Shown: piece by piece, positions 25,719-34,381 of the stretch | Position numbering within the stretch: the stretch's first letter is position 1 | Layout: every line of letters starts with the position of its first letter | Origin: Palsa-661 sp035535015 | Lineage (GTDB): Bacteria > Actinomycetota > Acidimicrobiia > Acidimicrobiales > UBA8190 | Reading direction: 5' to 3' | NCBI GenBank assembly: GCA_035535015.1 | Contig: DATLQU010000014.1 | Span: forward strand, 37,020-101,019 | DNA length: 64,000 nt | The notes under the pieces: model-generated | Database searches by the model: none | The model's input: the letters and a program-made list of their open reading frames with translations, nothing else | Told to the model about the DNA's origin: nothing | Made by a program: the position numbers and the translations under genes

Positions 25719-25889
25719 CACCGGACACCGACCCCACTCGGCCAGGTGCAGCCGTCCTCCTGCGCCGGTCGACGGCGTCGTCAGGAATGACGAGTACGGC
25801 ATCGAGTATCCGATCCCCCACGAAACGCACAGAGGGCCCCGGACCCATGACGGGTACCGTCCCCTTTCCGCCGCTCGCCGGCTGACCTC

Positions 25890-27332
25890 TCAGCCCTGCG
25901 ACGTCTCCCAGGCGCGCTGCAGCCGTTCCACCCCCTGGCGAAGCACGGCGGGCGGCGAGGCGAAGGACAGCCGGATCCTGTCTGGGTGGCGATCCGACAC
26001 CGACAATGGCGCGGCGGTGGCCACGGCAACCCCGTGCCTCAGGGCGCTCTGGGCGAAACGCTCGGCATCGGCGCCGTCCAGGCTCACCCAGATCGAAAGA
26101 CCTCCCGACGGTTCGTCCCACGACCAGGTTCCCAGCCGGTCCGAGAGGGCGTCGGCCAGCACCTCATACCGATGCCGCAGATGCCCGCATGGCGCTCTCC
26201 AGGCATCGGCCCCGCCGGACAGAAGGCGCTCGGCCAGCATCTGACTGACGGCGGACGACCCCAGGTCGCTGGTCGCCTTGACCCGGGCGAAGCGCAGGGC
26301 CAGGGCTTCCGGAGCGCGGACGAACCCCAGCCGCAGTCCACCCCAGAGCACCTTGCTCAACGAACCCACCACCGCCACCGACTCTTCCGGGCAGAAGGCG
26401 GCGACGGGCGGCGGAGCCGGTGTCCAGCACAGGTCGGCGAGGGCGAGATCCTCGACCATCGGCACCCGGAAAAGGCGGACGAGCTCGGCCACCCGCCGTC
26501 GGCGGGCCAGGGAGAGCACCGTCCCGGTCGGACTCTGCACGGTGGGCTGGAGGTACACGAGGGCGGGCCGCCCTTCGAGCGCCCGGCGCAGCTCGTCGAG
26601 CCGGACGCCTTCGCCATCGACGGGAACCCCGACCAGACGGGCACCGGCCTGGGCGAAAGCGGCGATCGCCCCCGGGTAACAGGGATCCTCGACCACGACG
26701 TCGTCGCCGGGACGCAACCAGCACGAAGCGGCGGCGCTGATGCCCTGCTGGGCGCCCGTCGTCATCACCACCTGACCGGCCGACGTGGGCAGCCCCCAGT
26801 CGGTCACGTGACCGGCCACGAGCGCCCGGAGCCCCGACGACCCCCAGGGGCTGTACCCGGTCTCGGGCGCCATGGACCGGAGGTCGTTCGACGTCAAGGT
26901 CACGGCGGCCAACCCGGTGGCGTCGTGCAGGACCGAGATCGACAGATCGATGACGGCCGACGGGCCGTGGCTCCGCTCGACCAGCCGGTGGACGAGCGGA
27001 GACCCCTCGCGGCCGTCAGGCAGGCCCATGGCGTCGGCGCCGGCGACGTATGTCCCGCTGCCCTGGTGGCGGGCGGCCAGGCCGTCGGCCGCCAACAGCT
27101 CGTAAGCAGCCACCGCGGTACCCCGGCTCACGAACAAGGCGGCCGACAGCATCCGCTCGGAAGGCAGCCGGAAGCCCTCGGCCAAGCTGCCGTTCTCGAT
27201 GGCGGCGGCCACGGCCCGGGCCAGCTGACGGAACAGCGGTCCCGGACCCACGGCCCAGTCCCCGAGAACGTCCAGTACCCGTCGGAGCCCGGCCGATCGG
27301 ACCACTTTGGCCGAAGTGGATCTGTCTTCCAT
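25890..27332 (-). CDS. MocR-type regulator: GntR winged helix fused to aminotransferase domain
   Basis: The 480-aa protein has a GntR-type DNA-binding domain at residues 30-105 (LAEGFRLPSERMLSAALFVSRGTAVAAYELLAADGLAARHQGSGTYV, shown here in outline) and a fold-type I aminotransferase domain with the PLP lysine in VVGSLSKVLWGGLRLGF. MocR proteins sense PLP or an amino compound and control a nearby gene. It is divergent from an aminotransferase gene with only 26 bp between starts, which is probably its target. AAGTGGA/TCCACTT half-sites lie over its start. Confidence 0.87.
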   Translation of the reverse strand: MEDRSTSAKVVRSAGLRRVLDVLGDWAVGPGPLFRQLARAVAAAIENGSLAEGFRLPSERMLSAALFVSRGTAVAAYELLAADGLAARHQGSGTYVAGADAMGLPDGREGSPLVHRLVERSHGPSAVIDLSISVLHDATGLAAVTLTSNDLRSMAPETGYSPWGSSGLRALVAGHVTDWGLPTSAGQVVMTTGAQQGISAAASCWLRPGDDVVVEDPCYPGAIAAFAQAGARLVGVPVDGEGVRLDELRRALEGRPALVYLQPTVQSPTGTVLSLARRRRVAELVRLFRVPMVEDLALADLCWTPAPPPVAAFCPEESVAVVGSLSKVLWGGLRLGFVRAPEALALRFARVKATSDLGSSAVSQMLAERLLSGGADAWRAPCGHLRHRYEVLADALSDRLGTWSWDEPSGGLSIWVSLDGADAERFAQSALRHGVAVATAAPLSVSDRHPDRIRLSFASPPAVLRQGVERLQRAWETSQG

Positions 27333-27341
27333 AGTCCACTT
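27301..27341. promoter_or_regulatory. Three ACTT/AAGT half-sites at the MocR-aminotransferase divergent promoter
   Basis: ACCACTTT at 27301-27308, AAGTGGA at 27314-27320 and TCCACTT at 27335-27341 are three copies of one half-site in mixed orientation. The last two form a perfect 7-bp inverted repeat with a 14-bp spacer. The MocR start (27332) lies inside the cluster. MocR proteins typically bind direct plus inverted repeats, so this is a good candidate operator for both genes. Confidence 0.5.
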
Positions 27342-27358
27342 ATGTCACATTGAGCCCC

Positions 27359-28603
27359 ATGGAGCAATCGCCCGTGACATCTCGGCGCGCCGGTCAAGCC
27401 GTCTCGGTGGCGGCCGGGCGGATCACCTCCTCGGCCATCCGCGAGCTCCTGGCCGTGGCCGGCCGGCCGGGCGTGATCTCCCTGGCCGGTGGCCTTCCGT
27501 CCGCCCGTCACTTTCCGATCGACCAGACCTCGGCCGTGGTCGCCGATCTCCTGCTCAGCGACCCCGACGTCCTGCAGTACTCCTCGACCGAGGGCGACAG
27601 AGGTCTGCGCAGGTGGGTGGCCGCCCGCCACGGGGCGCAGGTCGACCAGGTCCTCATCACCCACGGCTCGCAACAGGCCCTCGACCTCATCGCCCGCGTC
27701 ACCCTCGACGCCGGCGACCACGTGGCCCTGGCCGATCCCGGCTACATCGGCGCCATCCAGGCCATGCGATTGAGCGGGGGGCACCTCGTGGCCCTCCCCA
27801 CCGACGAGGCAGGGCTCGCCGTCGAGACCCTCGAGGAAAAGCTCCGACAAGGACTCCGTCCGCGGCTCGTCTATGTCGTCCCCAACTTCCACAACCCCAC
27901 CGGCGCCACCCTCTCGGCGTCACGCACCCGCCTACTCGCCCGCTTGGCCGATCACTACGGCTTCCTGATCGTGGAGGACGATCCCTACGGGGAGATCCGC
28001 TTCTCGGGCACGGCACCTCCGGCGCTGTCGACCTTCACCGACCGGGTGCTCACGGTGGGGACGATCTCCAAGGTGCTCTTCCCCGGGCTCCGCCTGGGCT
28101 GGATCGTGGCCCCGGGGCCGTTGGCCCCCACCTTCGCCCTTCTGAAGCAGGCCGTCGACCTGCACACCGCCACCCTGACCCAGAAGGTCGCACTCGGGCT
28201 CCTCACCCGACCGGGGTTCCTGGCCCGCCACCTGGCGACCCTGCGTTCGCATTACGCCGCGCAGGCGGCCACCCTGGCCGAGGCGCTCACCACGGAGCTC
28301 GGTGACACCCTCGAGATGACTCCCCCGACAGGAGGGATGTTCCTATGGGCCCGGGTCCGCTCATCGGGCATCGACACCCACGAGCTTCTCCCCCGGGCCA
28401 TCGACCAGGGGGTCGCCTACGTGCCGGGATCGGCGTTCTCGGTCGAGCGACCGCACCCCACGTACCTTCGGCTCTCTTTCGCCACGGTCACACCGCGGGA
28501 GCTGGTCGAAGGCGCCTGTCGTCTCGCTGCGGTCCTGGCCGACCCGAAGCGATCCCGGCCGACCTGGTGCCGGTCTACGACGAACGGACCCACTTCACGT
28601 TGA
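27359..28603 (+). CDS. PLP-dependent class I/II aminotransferase
   Basis: The roughly 414-aa protein matches the 2-aminoadipate/aromatic aminotransferase group: VISLAGGLPSARHFPID, VPNFHNPTGATLS with the substrate Asn, IVEDDPYGEIRFSG and the PLP lysine in TVGTISKVLFPGLRLGWIVAP. It should move an amino group between a 2-oxo acid and an amino acid in the cytoplasm. ATG 27359 is preferred, although TTG 27350 is in frame. The 3' end overlaps the convergent secreted-protein gene by 29 bp. Confidence 0.85.
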   Translation: MEQSPVTSRRAGQAVSVAAGRITSSAIRELLAVAGRPGVISLAGGLPSARHFPIDQTSAVVADLLLSDPDVLQYSSTEGDRGLRRWVAARHGAQVDQVLITHGSQQALDLIARVTLDAGDHVALADPGYIGAIQAMRLSGGHLVALPTDEAGLAVETLEEKLRQGLRPRLVYVVPNFHNPTGATLSASRTRLLARLADHYGFLIVEDDPYGEIRFSGTAPPALSTFTDRVLTVGTISKVLFPGLRLGWIVAPGPLAPTFALLKQAVDLHTATLTQKVALGLLTRPGFLARHLATLRSHYAAQAATLAEALTTELGDTLEMTPPTGGMFLWARVRSSGIDTHELLPRAIDQGVAYVPGSAFSVERPHPTYLRLSFATVTPRELVEGACRLAAVLADPKRSRPTWCRSTTNGPTSR

Positions 28604-29384
28604 AGCTCCTCCGGGCGTTGGTGAAGCCCCCCGCCCGGGCCAGGACGTGTCCGGCGGCATCGATCAGATTGAACTTCCGCCAGCGGAAACTCACCGCGCT
28701 ACTGCTTACGTTGCTCAGCGTGACCTTTCCGAAATCGGGGAGGGGTGCTGAGCCCAAGGCGACCACGAAGGTGTCGAAGTCCGAATTCGACGTCCCGCCG
28801 GGAGACGACTCGCTCCACCCCTGGGTGGTGTCGTGCACCGTCACGGTCAGCGATCCGCACGTGGGGTGGCATCCGCCGCTGGCCGCAACGGTCACCACCA
28901 CCGTGTCCAAAGGCGCCACCGTGTCGGCCAGGGCGCTGCACTGTTTCTGGAAGCTCGGGTCGCACAGCGCAGCCGAATAGGTGGGCGTGCCGTTTCCGGG
29001 GGCGCACCCGACCTCGACGCCACCGCCGTGTTCATCGATGCCGGAGTCCATCAGGGCCAGCAGGCCCACTGTGGCGCCCCAGGTGGCGCTGTTCGTGCAC
29101 TTCACGGTGGGCACGACGACGGTGGCCGTCAGGATCTGCGATCCGACGATGTTGGCGTAGTAGCCCGAGTAGTAGTTGGGTGTTTTCACCCCTCGGATCA
29201 CCCCGGTGGGGACGGTCAAGGCGTCGAAGGCCGCAACATCGAGAGCGGGAGCGGCGGCCGGGCGAAAGGGTCCGGGGGATGCGTTGGCCGGGATGGCGTC
29301 ACTCAGGGGGGCCGCGAGCATCAGCCCCAAGGCCGTAGCCGTAGCAACGAACGCCGAGATCCACCGTATTTGTCGTCTTTTCAT
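28575..29384 (-). CDS. Secreted beta-sandwich protein, layout like peptidase A4/G1 but catalytic residues not evident
   Basis: The 269-aa protein has a Sec signal peptide (KRRQIRWISAFVATATALGLMLAAPLSDA). The mature part, VEVGCAPGNGTPTYSAALCDP followed by VAPLDTVVVTVAASGG and LTVTVHDTTQGWSESS, follows the strand order of the A4/G1 glutamic peptidases (GTPTYYAWYE..., PGD.I.A.V, L.D.T.G). The catalytic Gln and Glu positions of that family are not clearly conserved, so it may be a non-enzymatic relative. Cys pairs suggest disulfides. A GGGGGGGTG stretch precedes the ATG. Confidence 0.55.
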   Translation of the reverse strand: MKRRQIRWISAFVATATALGLMLAAPLSDAIPANASPGPFRPAAAPALDVAAFDALTVPTGVIRGVKTPNYYSGYYANIVGSQILTATVVVPTVKCTNSATWGATVGLLALMDSGIDEHGGGVEVGCAPGNGTPTYSAALCDPSFQKQCSALADTVAPLDTVVVTVAASGGCHPTCGSLTVTVHDTTQGWSESSPGGTSNSDFDTFVVALGSAPLPDFGKVTLSNVSSSAVSFRWRKFNLIDAAGHVLARAGGFTNARRSFNVKWVRSS

Positions 29385-29513
29385 CGACGACACCCCCCCC
29401 AGACCACAGACCGCCGAACCAGAATACCGGCTGGCCGGGTGAACAGAAAGTCTACATCTGTTCCTCACGGTTGAATCCGGCAACGGGGGCGGTCCGCCGG
29501 CGGGAGGGCCGGT

Positions 29514-29562
29514 GCCTGCCCGGTGCTTGCCCGGTGCCCAGATGCTTGCCCGGTGCCCAGAT
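29514..29562. repeat. 19-bp direct repeat, 2.5 copies
   Basis: Two identical, adjacent 19-bp units (GCTTGCCCGGTGCCCAGAT) occupy 29525-29543 and 29544-29562, preceded by a partial copy from 29514. They lie in the 255-bp spacer between the divergent secreted-protein gene and the small membrane-protein gene. No promoter or operator role can be shown. Confidence 0.85.
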
Positions 29563-29639
29563 CGACCGGCCGCTACGATTGAGCCAGGCGTGAAATCCGG
29601 GTGTCCGAAGGATTCCCGGTCCCGACGAAGAGGTTTCCT

Positions 29640-29975
29640 GTGGAGAGCAGCGATTCTGTGGCCATTGCCATCAGTCGGGACCCGACGAGGTCGGTCACCG
29701 AGGATCCCGAGTGCGACAAACCGATCTGCGACGAAGAGCTGACCGCCCTGGCTCTGGCGGCGGACCCCGATCAACCACTGGACGCGAAGGCGGTCCCGCT
29801 GGCCGTCTACCTGGCGCAGGTTCCGGCCATCCTCCCCGGTTGGTACATGCCGCCAGCCACGGCCAGCTGCGGAAACCGCTGGCGGACCCCGGTCATCGTG
29901 GCCATCGTCCTGGCCTTTCTCATGATCGAGGCCTGGGGCCTCTGTAGTACCTACGGTCAGGTCGTACTCGCCTGA
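29640..29975 (+). CDS. Small single-pass membrane protein of unknown function
   Basis: A 111-aa product from GTG 29640, which has GAAGAGG 6 bp upstream. An earlier in-frame GTG at 29601 lacks one. The N-terminal 60 residues are acidic with two Cys (PECDKPICDEELTALAL). A single hydrophobic helix near the C-terminus (TPVIVAIVLAFLMIEAWGL) should span the membrane. No family is recognised. Confidence 0.6.
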   Translation: MESSDSVAIAISRDPTRSVTEDPECDKPICDEELTALALAADPDQPLDAKAVPLAVYLAQVPAILPGWYMPPATASCGNRWRTPVIVAIVLAFLMIEAWGLCSTYGQVVLA

Positions 29976-30111
29976 TTCGGACGGGCTCTTACGCCTGTCG
30001 AGTCTGCCCCCCCATGCGGAGCGCCACGCCCAGCCGAGTCTTCGAGCCTGATCGTCCGCCGGACCCCTTCGTCGGCGCGCCCCCGGCACCCGAATCGACC
30101 CTGGCCGTCTC

Positions 30112-30975
30112 GTGAACGACCCCCTGAAGGTCCAGGACCGCGTCAGGCGCCAGGTCCTCCGGCGACGGCGGTGGCGTCGGGCCCGGATCGCGATCCTGTC
30201 CGTCACGGCCACGGTCGCCGTTCTGGCTGCCGCCTTCGGCGTCGATCGCCTGGCCGTGGCCGTTCACAATTTCTATGTCGAGCATCACCACCCGGCCATC
30301 CACGTGACCGGGTCCAAGAAGGGCGTCACCCCGACGACGGCCACCACGGTCCCCGGCCCGGCACGCTGTGACAGCCCGCAATTGAGCGCCACGGTTTCCG
30401 ACTGGAACGAGTCCAACGGCACGGTGGAAGAGAAGGTGTCTCTCACGAACATCTCAGCGGCACCGTGCTCGCTCACCGGGTACCCGACACTCGGTGCCGC
30501 CGCTCAGACGGGGACACCCCTCCCGGCTCCGACCAACCACCTGGCCAGCATCGGGGGTCCTGAGCCCGTCGGATCCACGATCGCGTCGGGACCGGTCATC
30601 CTCGTCCACGGCGCCCGGGCCTCCTTCGTGCTCAGCTTCGCCAACGTCTGCGACCGGGTCCTCCTCCCAGGAGTACCGGCCACGGGGACACCGAACGAGT
30701 GCTACGCCGGTTCCTGGCTCGAGGTCACGCCGCCGCAGGCGACGAGCCCGCTCCTCGTCTCCCCGCCCCTGCGTCTGACCTATGCCACCGCCGGCTTCCA
30801 GGTGGGACCGTTCCAGGTGGGCGACGGCCCGCCCCTTCCGGGGCAGCCGTCACCCACCATTCCCAGAACCGTCCCGACCAACCCGCCCGCCACCACGACT
30901 CCGTCGACGACAGTGCCGGCGACCACACCGACCACGGCGGCACAGCCGCCGGCAACACCGCCGGCCACTCCGTAA
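30112..30975 (+). CDS. Exported DUF4232-domain protein with Pro/Thr tail
   Basis: The 287-aa protein has a very basic N-terminus, one hydrophobic signal-anchor (IAILSVTATVAVLAAAFGV) and a DUF4232 domain from CDSPQLSATVSDWNESNGTVEEKVSLTNIS through PCSLTGYPTL to the Cys pair VCDRVLL...NECYAGSW. A roughly 45-residue Pro/Thr/Ala tail ends the protein. DUF4232 is common on actinobacterial surfaces, and its function is not known. It starts with GTG. Confidence 0.78.
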   Translation: MNDPLKVQDRVRRQVLRRRRWRRARIAILSVTATVAVLAAAFGVDRLAVAVHNFYVEHHHPAIHVTGSKKGVTPTTATTVPGPARCDSPQLSATVSDWNESNGTVEEKVSLTNISAAPCSLTGYPTLGAAAQTGTPLPAPTNHLASIGGPEPVGSTIASGPVILVHGARASFVLSFANVCDRVLLPGVPATGTPNECYAGSWLEVTPPQATSPLLVSPPLRLTYATAGFQVGPFQVGDGPPLPGQPSPTIPRTVPTNPPATTTPSTTVPATTPTTAAQPPATPPATP

Positions 30976-30997
30976 GGGCGGACTCGGGTCCCGCTGC

Positions 30998-31513
30998 TCA
31001 GCGCCTGCGGGCCGCTACCTTCTTGGCCGCCGGCCGACGCGCCGGAGCGCGCCGAGGCGCCGTCTTCTTGGCCGGGGCCTTGCGGGCCACGGCTTTCTTG
31101 GCCGGGGCCTTGCGGGCCGCGGCCTTCTTGGCCGGGGCCTTGCGGGCCGCCGGTGCCGGGGCCACGCTCTTTCCGGCCGCCCGAACCGCTTCGTCACTGG
31201 TGGGCCAGACACCCCGGTTCAGCTTCGGAGCACCGCCGGGAGACATGACGGCGTCCTTGAACGCCTTCACCGGGGTGATGCGAGCCTTCTTGGAGGCCTT
31301 GATCCTGATCGTCTCTCCGGTGGCGGGGTTGCGGCCCATCCGGGCGGGACGGTCGACCTTGACGAACTTCGCGAACCCGGTGATGGCCACCGGCTCCCCT
31401 TTGGACACCACCGCGGTGACGACGTCGGTGAATCCCTCGAGGACCGTGGACACCGTTTTCAGGTCCACATCCGCCTGAACAGCTACTGCTTTTGCCAGCT
31501 CTCGTTTATTCAT
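30998..31513 (-). CDS. hup: HU-family nucleoid protein with Ala/Lys/Pro-rich C-terminal tail
   Basis: The 171-aa protein starts MNKRELAKAVAVQADVDLKTVSTVLEG and keeps the HU beta-arm and core (GFAKFVKVDRPARMGRNPATGETIRIKAS), then has a roughly 80-residue tail of KKAPAKKA-type repeats like actinobacterial HupB/Hlp proteins. It compacts DNA, and the tail adds DNA binding and is acetylated or methylated in known relatives. The tail is encoded by a 3 x 30 bp tandem repeat at 31065-31154. Confidence 0.9.
   Translation of the reverse strand: MNKRELAKAVAVQADVDLKTVSTVLEGFTDVVTAVVSKGEPVAITGFAKFVKVDRPARMGRNPATGETIRIKASKKARITPVKAFKDAVMSPGGAPKLNRGVWPTSDEAVRAAGKSVAPAPAARKAPAKKAAARKAPAKKAVARKAPAKKTAPRRAPARRPAAKKVAARRR
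31065..31154 (-). repeat. 3 x 30 bp tandem repeat in the hup tail
   Basis: Three 30-bp units start at 31065, 31095 and 31125. The first 24 bases are identical in all three and the remainder differs slightly. Each encodes a 10-residue block of the ARKAPAKKAA type. As 30 is a multiple of three, copy-number change would alter tail length without frameshift. Confidence 0.9.
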
Positions 31514-31846
31514 GGGCCCTATTGTGTCCCAACCGAACGGCCCGATGGTGCTTCTCCGCATCGAGCGCCCGATGCCCGGGTGTCACGACCGGGTCCGGGA
31601 CGCTTCCACCGACGGGCCAGGGGCGCCCTTCGGCCCGGATTCGAGGGCGGCGACGACCGGGAACCGGACCTCCGGCACGGACCGGCGGCGGGCCTCCTCA
31701 CCCCTCACGAGCTCCTCATGGCACCACTCCCAGATCCCGACGTCGCGTCAGGAACGTCGCCGTGCTCGAACCGAAACCGCTCGATGGTCGACCGGGCGGA
31801 GGTGGGCGGGAGGAGGTTTCGTGCTCGAAAAGGTCGATGCGCAGCG
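31514..31846. other. 333-bp gap between hup and a P450 gene
   Basis: No convincing gene was found on either strand. Short open frames here lack start sites and have Arg/Pro-rich translations typical of shadow frames. The part next to 31513 should hold the hup promoter, but no clear -35/-10 pair was identified. Some C- and G-rich palindromic runs lie near 31575-31690. Confidence 0.5.
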
Positions 31847-33049
31847 TCAGGGAAACACCACGGGAAGAACACGCGGACCGCGCACCTGCCCGCCCGCCCA
31901 CGTGATCTCGGCTCCGTCTTCCAGATGGAACTGCGGGATGCGGGTCAGCCATTCCTCGAGAGCCACTCGCAATTCCATGCGTGCCAGGTTCGATCCCGCA
32001 CAACGGTGGATTCCCGATCCGAACGCCACATGCCGGTTGTAGGTCCGGTCGAGCACCACCGTGTCGGCGTCCTCGAACACCTCAGGATCGCGATTGGCCG
32101 CCGGAAAATTCAACAACACCTTGTCTCCTGCTCTCATCGGACAGCCGCCGAAGTCGAAGTCATTCGTCACCACTCGCCCCATGGTCACCGGTGAGTACGC
32201 CCTCAGAAACTCTTCGACGGCGAGGGGCATCAGGCCAGAGTCCTTGGCCAAGCGTTCCCGGTCGGCGTCGTGGGTGGCCAGGTGCCACAGCGAAGAGCCG
32301 ATGGCACTCCACGTGGTGTCGACCCCGGCGATGAGAATCAGTGCCGCCACTCCGAGGACCACACCCTCGTCGATCGGATCGCCATCGATGTCCGCCTGAA
32401 GCAGATAGCTCAACAGGTCGTCGCCCGGGTTCTCACGTCGGTAGGCGATCTGCCCGTTGAAGTACTTGATCACTTCCTCGATGGCGTGGAGACGCCGGTC
32501 CATGTCATCGGCAAATTCAAGGACGTCTCGGACCCATCCGGTGAAGGTGTCGGCCAGCTCCGTTTGGACCCCGAGAATGTGGGCGACAACCCGGACCGGG
32601 ATCTGCTGGGCATAGTCGGCGGCGGCGTCGGCGTGATTCTGACCGATGAATTCGTCGAGTAGGGCGCGACAGAGGTCGCGAGTCAGGCTTTCGTACTCCT
32701 CGACCCGTCGATGGGAGAACCAGGGAAGCAGAAGCCTCCGCGTCCATGTATGCAGGGGCGGATCGGCCGAGATGGGAGGGAAGCCGTACGGGAGAACCTG
32801 GCCCTCGGCGCGATCAATCTCGAGAGGAATGACGACGACGTCAAGAGAACTGAATTTCTCCGTGTCGTGGGCGATGGCGGTCACGTCGTCGTAACGGGTA
32901 GGGAGCCAATCGCTACCTCGTCGACCGCTGTGGGCGATCGGGCACCGCTGCCTCAGCTCGTCCCAGATCCCGAACGGGTCGGCCACGTACGCCGGTTCGA
33001 GGATGTCGAAGTCGGTGGCCCAGTCGCTCACCGGTTCTGTCCTTGTCAT
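31847..33049 (-). CDS. Cytochrome P450 (class I, soluble)
   Basis: The 400-aa protein has I-helix ALILIAGVDTTWSAI near residue 235, the ExxR segment VEEFLRAY near 275, and heme loop FGSGIHRCAGSNLARMEL with Cys350. It differs clearly from the P450 at 24.5 kb, so this is not a duplication. ATG 33049 follows GGGGAAGAG at 5 bp. No redox partner is adjacent, and the substrate is unknown. Confidence 0.9.
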   Translation of the reverse strand: MTRTEPVSDWATDFDILEPAYVADPFGIWDELRQRCPIAHSGRRGSDWLPTRYDDVTAIAHDTEKFSSLDVVVIPLEIDRAEGQVLPYGFPPISADPPLHTWTRRLLLPWFSHRRVEEYESLTRDLCRALLDEFIGQNHADAAADYAQQIPVRVVAHILGVQTELADTFTGWVRDVLEFADDMDRRLHAIEEVIKYFNGQIAYRRENPGDDLLSYLLQADIDGDPIDEGVVLGVAALILIAGVDTTWSAIGSSLWHLATHDADRERLAKDSGLMPLAVEEFLRAYSPVTMGRVVTNDFDFGGCPMRAGDKVLLNFPAANRDPEVFEDADTVVLDRTYNRHVAFGSGIHRCAGSNLARMELRVALEEWLTRIPQFHLEDGAEITWAGGQVRGPRVLPVVFP

Positions 33050-33379
33050 CACTCTTCCCCAGGGGCGATCGTGCCGCTGCCATATCGTCGAATCTGAACC
33101 TGTCCGGATCCCGTACCTGGACCTCTGCGACCAGTGGTGTGCCCCTCTCACCAGGCACGTTGTCGACATCACGAACTGTGTCGTGTGTATCGACATGCAG
33201 ACCGCCCGAACTTGAACGACGGGGTCGATGTCGTGGCCATTCGGGCCCTGGGCGACGGCCGGCCGTGCCTGGAGAAGAGCCGAAGGGGGCCGCCCTTCGC
33301 CTCGGCTCTGTTCCACCACGGACAACGGCTCCGACGTGGCGCAGGCAGCGGCCTGGGACGGCGTGGGCCCGGAATTCCC
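33050..33379. other. 330-bp gap with a terminator-like hairpin
   Basis: No gene was found. The stretch contains the P450 promoter region and an imperfect hairpin at 33278-33308, with outer arms GAGCCGA and TCGGCTC and inner AGGG/CCCT. The hairpin lies about 70 bp beyond the stop of the ABC permease gene. It has no T-run, so it is at best a weak or factor-dependent terminator. Confidence 0.4.
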
Positions 33380-34381
33380 CTACGCCAGCCGGACGCCCCG
33401 GGCGAGCACTCGACGAGGGGTGCGCAGCCGCCGGGTGGTCACTACGAGCATGAGGGCCCCGAGGCAGAGGTCGAACCCCAGTCCGTAAGGCCACACCAGG
33501 CCGCCACTTCTGACCGGTTGCGGGGAGAACGACGAGGCGTTGGGGTCGGTCCGCAGCTGCCGGACGGAGCGGCTGATCGTGCCGAGGGGGTCGACATTCG
33601 TCGACACCGACGTGCAGACCTCCGCCGCTATCGACGGGAACTGTCCGCCCATTCCGTTGTCCGGCACGACGTAATGACAATGTTCCGGGGGTAGGGGGGC
33701 GACCGGCGCGGCATCGGCCAGGATGACGAAGGGGTTCGGAGCGAGAAATACCCATGTGGTTTCGGTCCCACTGCCGGAATTCCCCGGTGCCGTCAGTGCG
33801 GTGGCCAGACCGAAGACCACCAGCGTCCCGATCGTGAGGGCGAAGACGGCCAGGTACGACAGGACGCTCGACGTGGTACTCCGGGCCAGCAGCGAAGACA
33901 GACCCAGGCAGATCGAACACACCACTGCCAAGAGCACGACCAGCACGACGGTGACGGCCACGACTCGAACAGCGGGCACGCCCCCCTCGATCATCGACCA
34001 CGCCACGAGCGGCGCCGATGTGAGCAGGAACACGCACGCCGTTCCCCACGCGGCGAGGAGTTTCCCGGCGGCAATATCAAAGGGGGTCAAGTTCGTGACC
34101 TGGAGAACGCCGAGGGTCCCCCGTTCTCTGTCCCCGTTTATCGATTGCCCGGTAAGCGCCGGCACAACCAGGAGGGCGAGGGCCAACTGGAACAGCTGCA
34201 AGCCGCCGTACATCACGGTTCCGGAGCTACCGGCCAGATCGGGCGAACGGCCGACGGCCAATCGCAGCAGGAGAGTGAACAGGACCAGAATCACGAACCA
34301 TCCCGCGAGCAACCAGCGCCATCGCCCGGCTCGCACACGCACGGTGAGTTCGAGCCGCGCCACCGTGAGGACGCCTCTCAT
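33380..34381 (-). CDS. ABC-2 type transporter permease
   Basis: The 333-aa protein has six hydrophobic helices in the ABC-2 arrangement. Helix 1 is WRWLLAGWFVILVLFTLLLRLAVG, followed by a coupling-helix region INGDRERGTLGVLQVTNLTPFDIAAGKLLAAW, which is the diagnostic ABC-2 motif. A roughly 95-residue loop between the last two helices faces outside. It overlaps the ATPase gene by ATGA, and together they form one exporter. The cargo is unknown. Confidence 0.83.
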   Translation of the reverse strand: MRGVLTVARLELTVRVRAGRWRWLLAGWFVILVLFTLLLRLAVGRSPDLAGSSGTVMYGGLQLFQLALALLVVPALTGQSINGDRERGTLGVLQVTNLTPFDIAAGKLLAAWGTACVFLLTSAPLVAWSMIEGGVPAVRVVAVTVVLVVLLAVVCSICLGLSSLLARSTTSSVLSYLAVFALTIGTLVVFGLATALTAPGNSGSGTETTWVFLAPNPFVILADAAPVAPLPPEHCHYVVPDNGMGGQFPSIAAEVCTSVSTNVDPLGTISRSVRQLRTDPNASSFSPQPVRSGGLVWPYGLGFDLCLGALMLVVTTRRLRTPRRVLARGVRLA

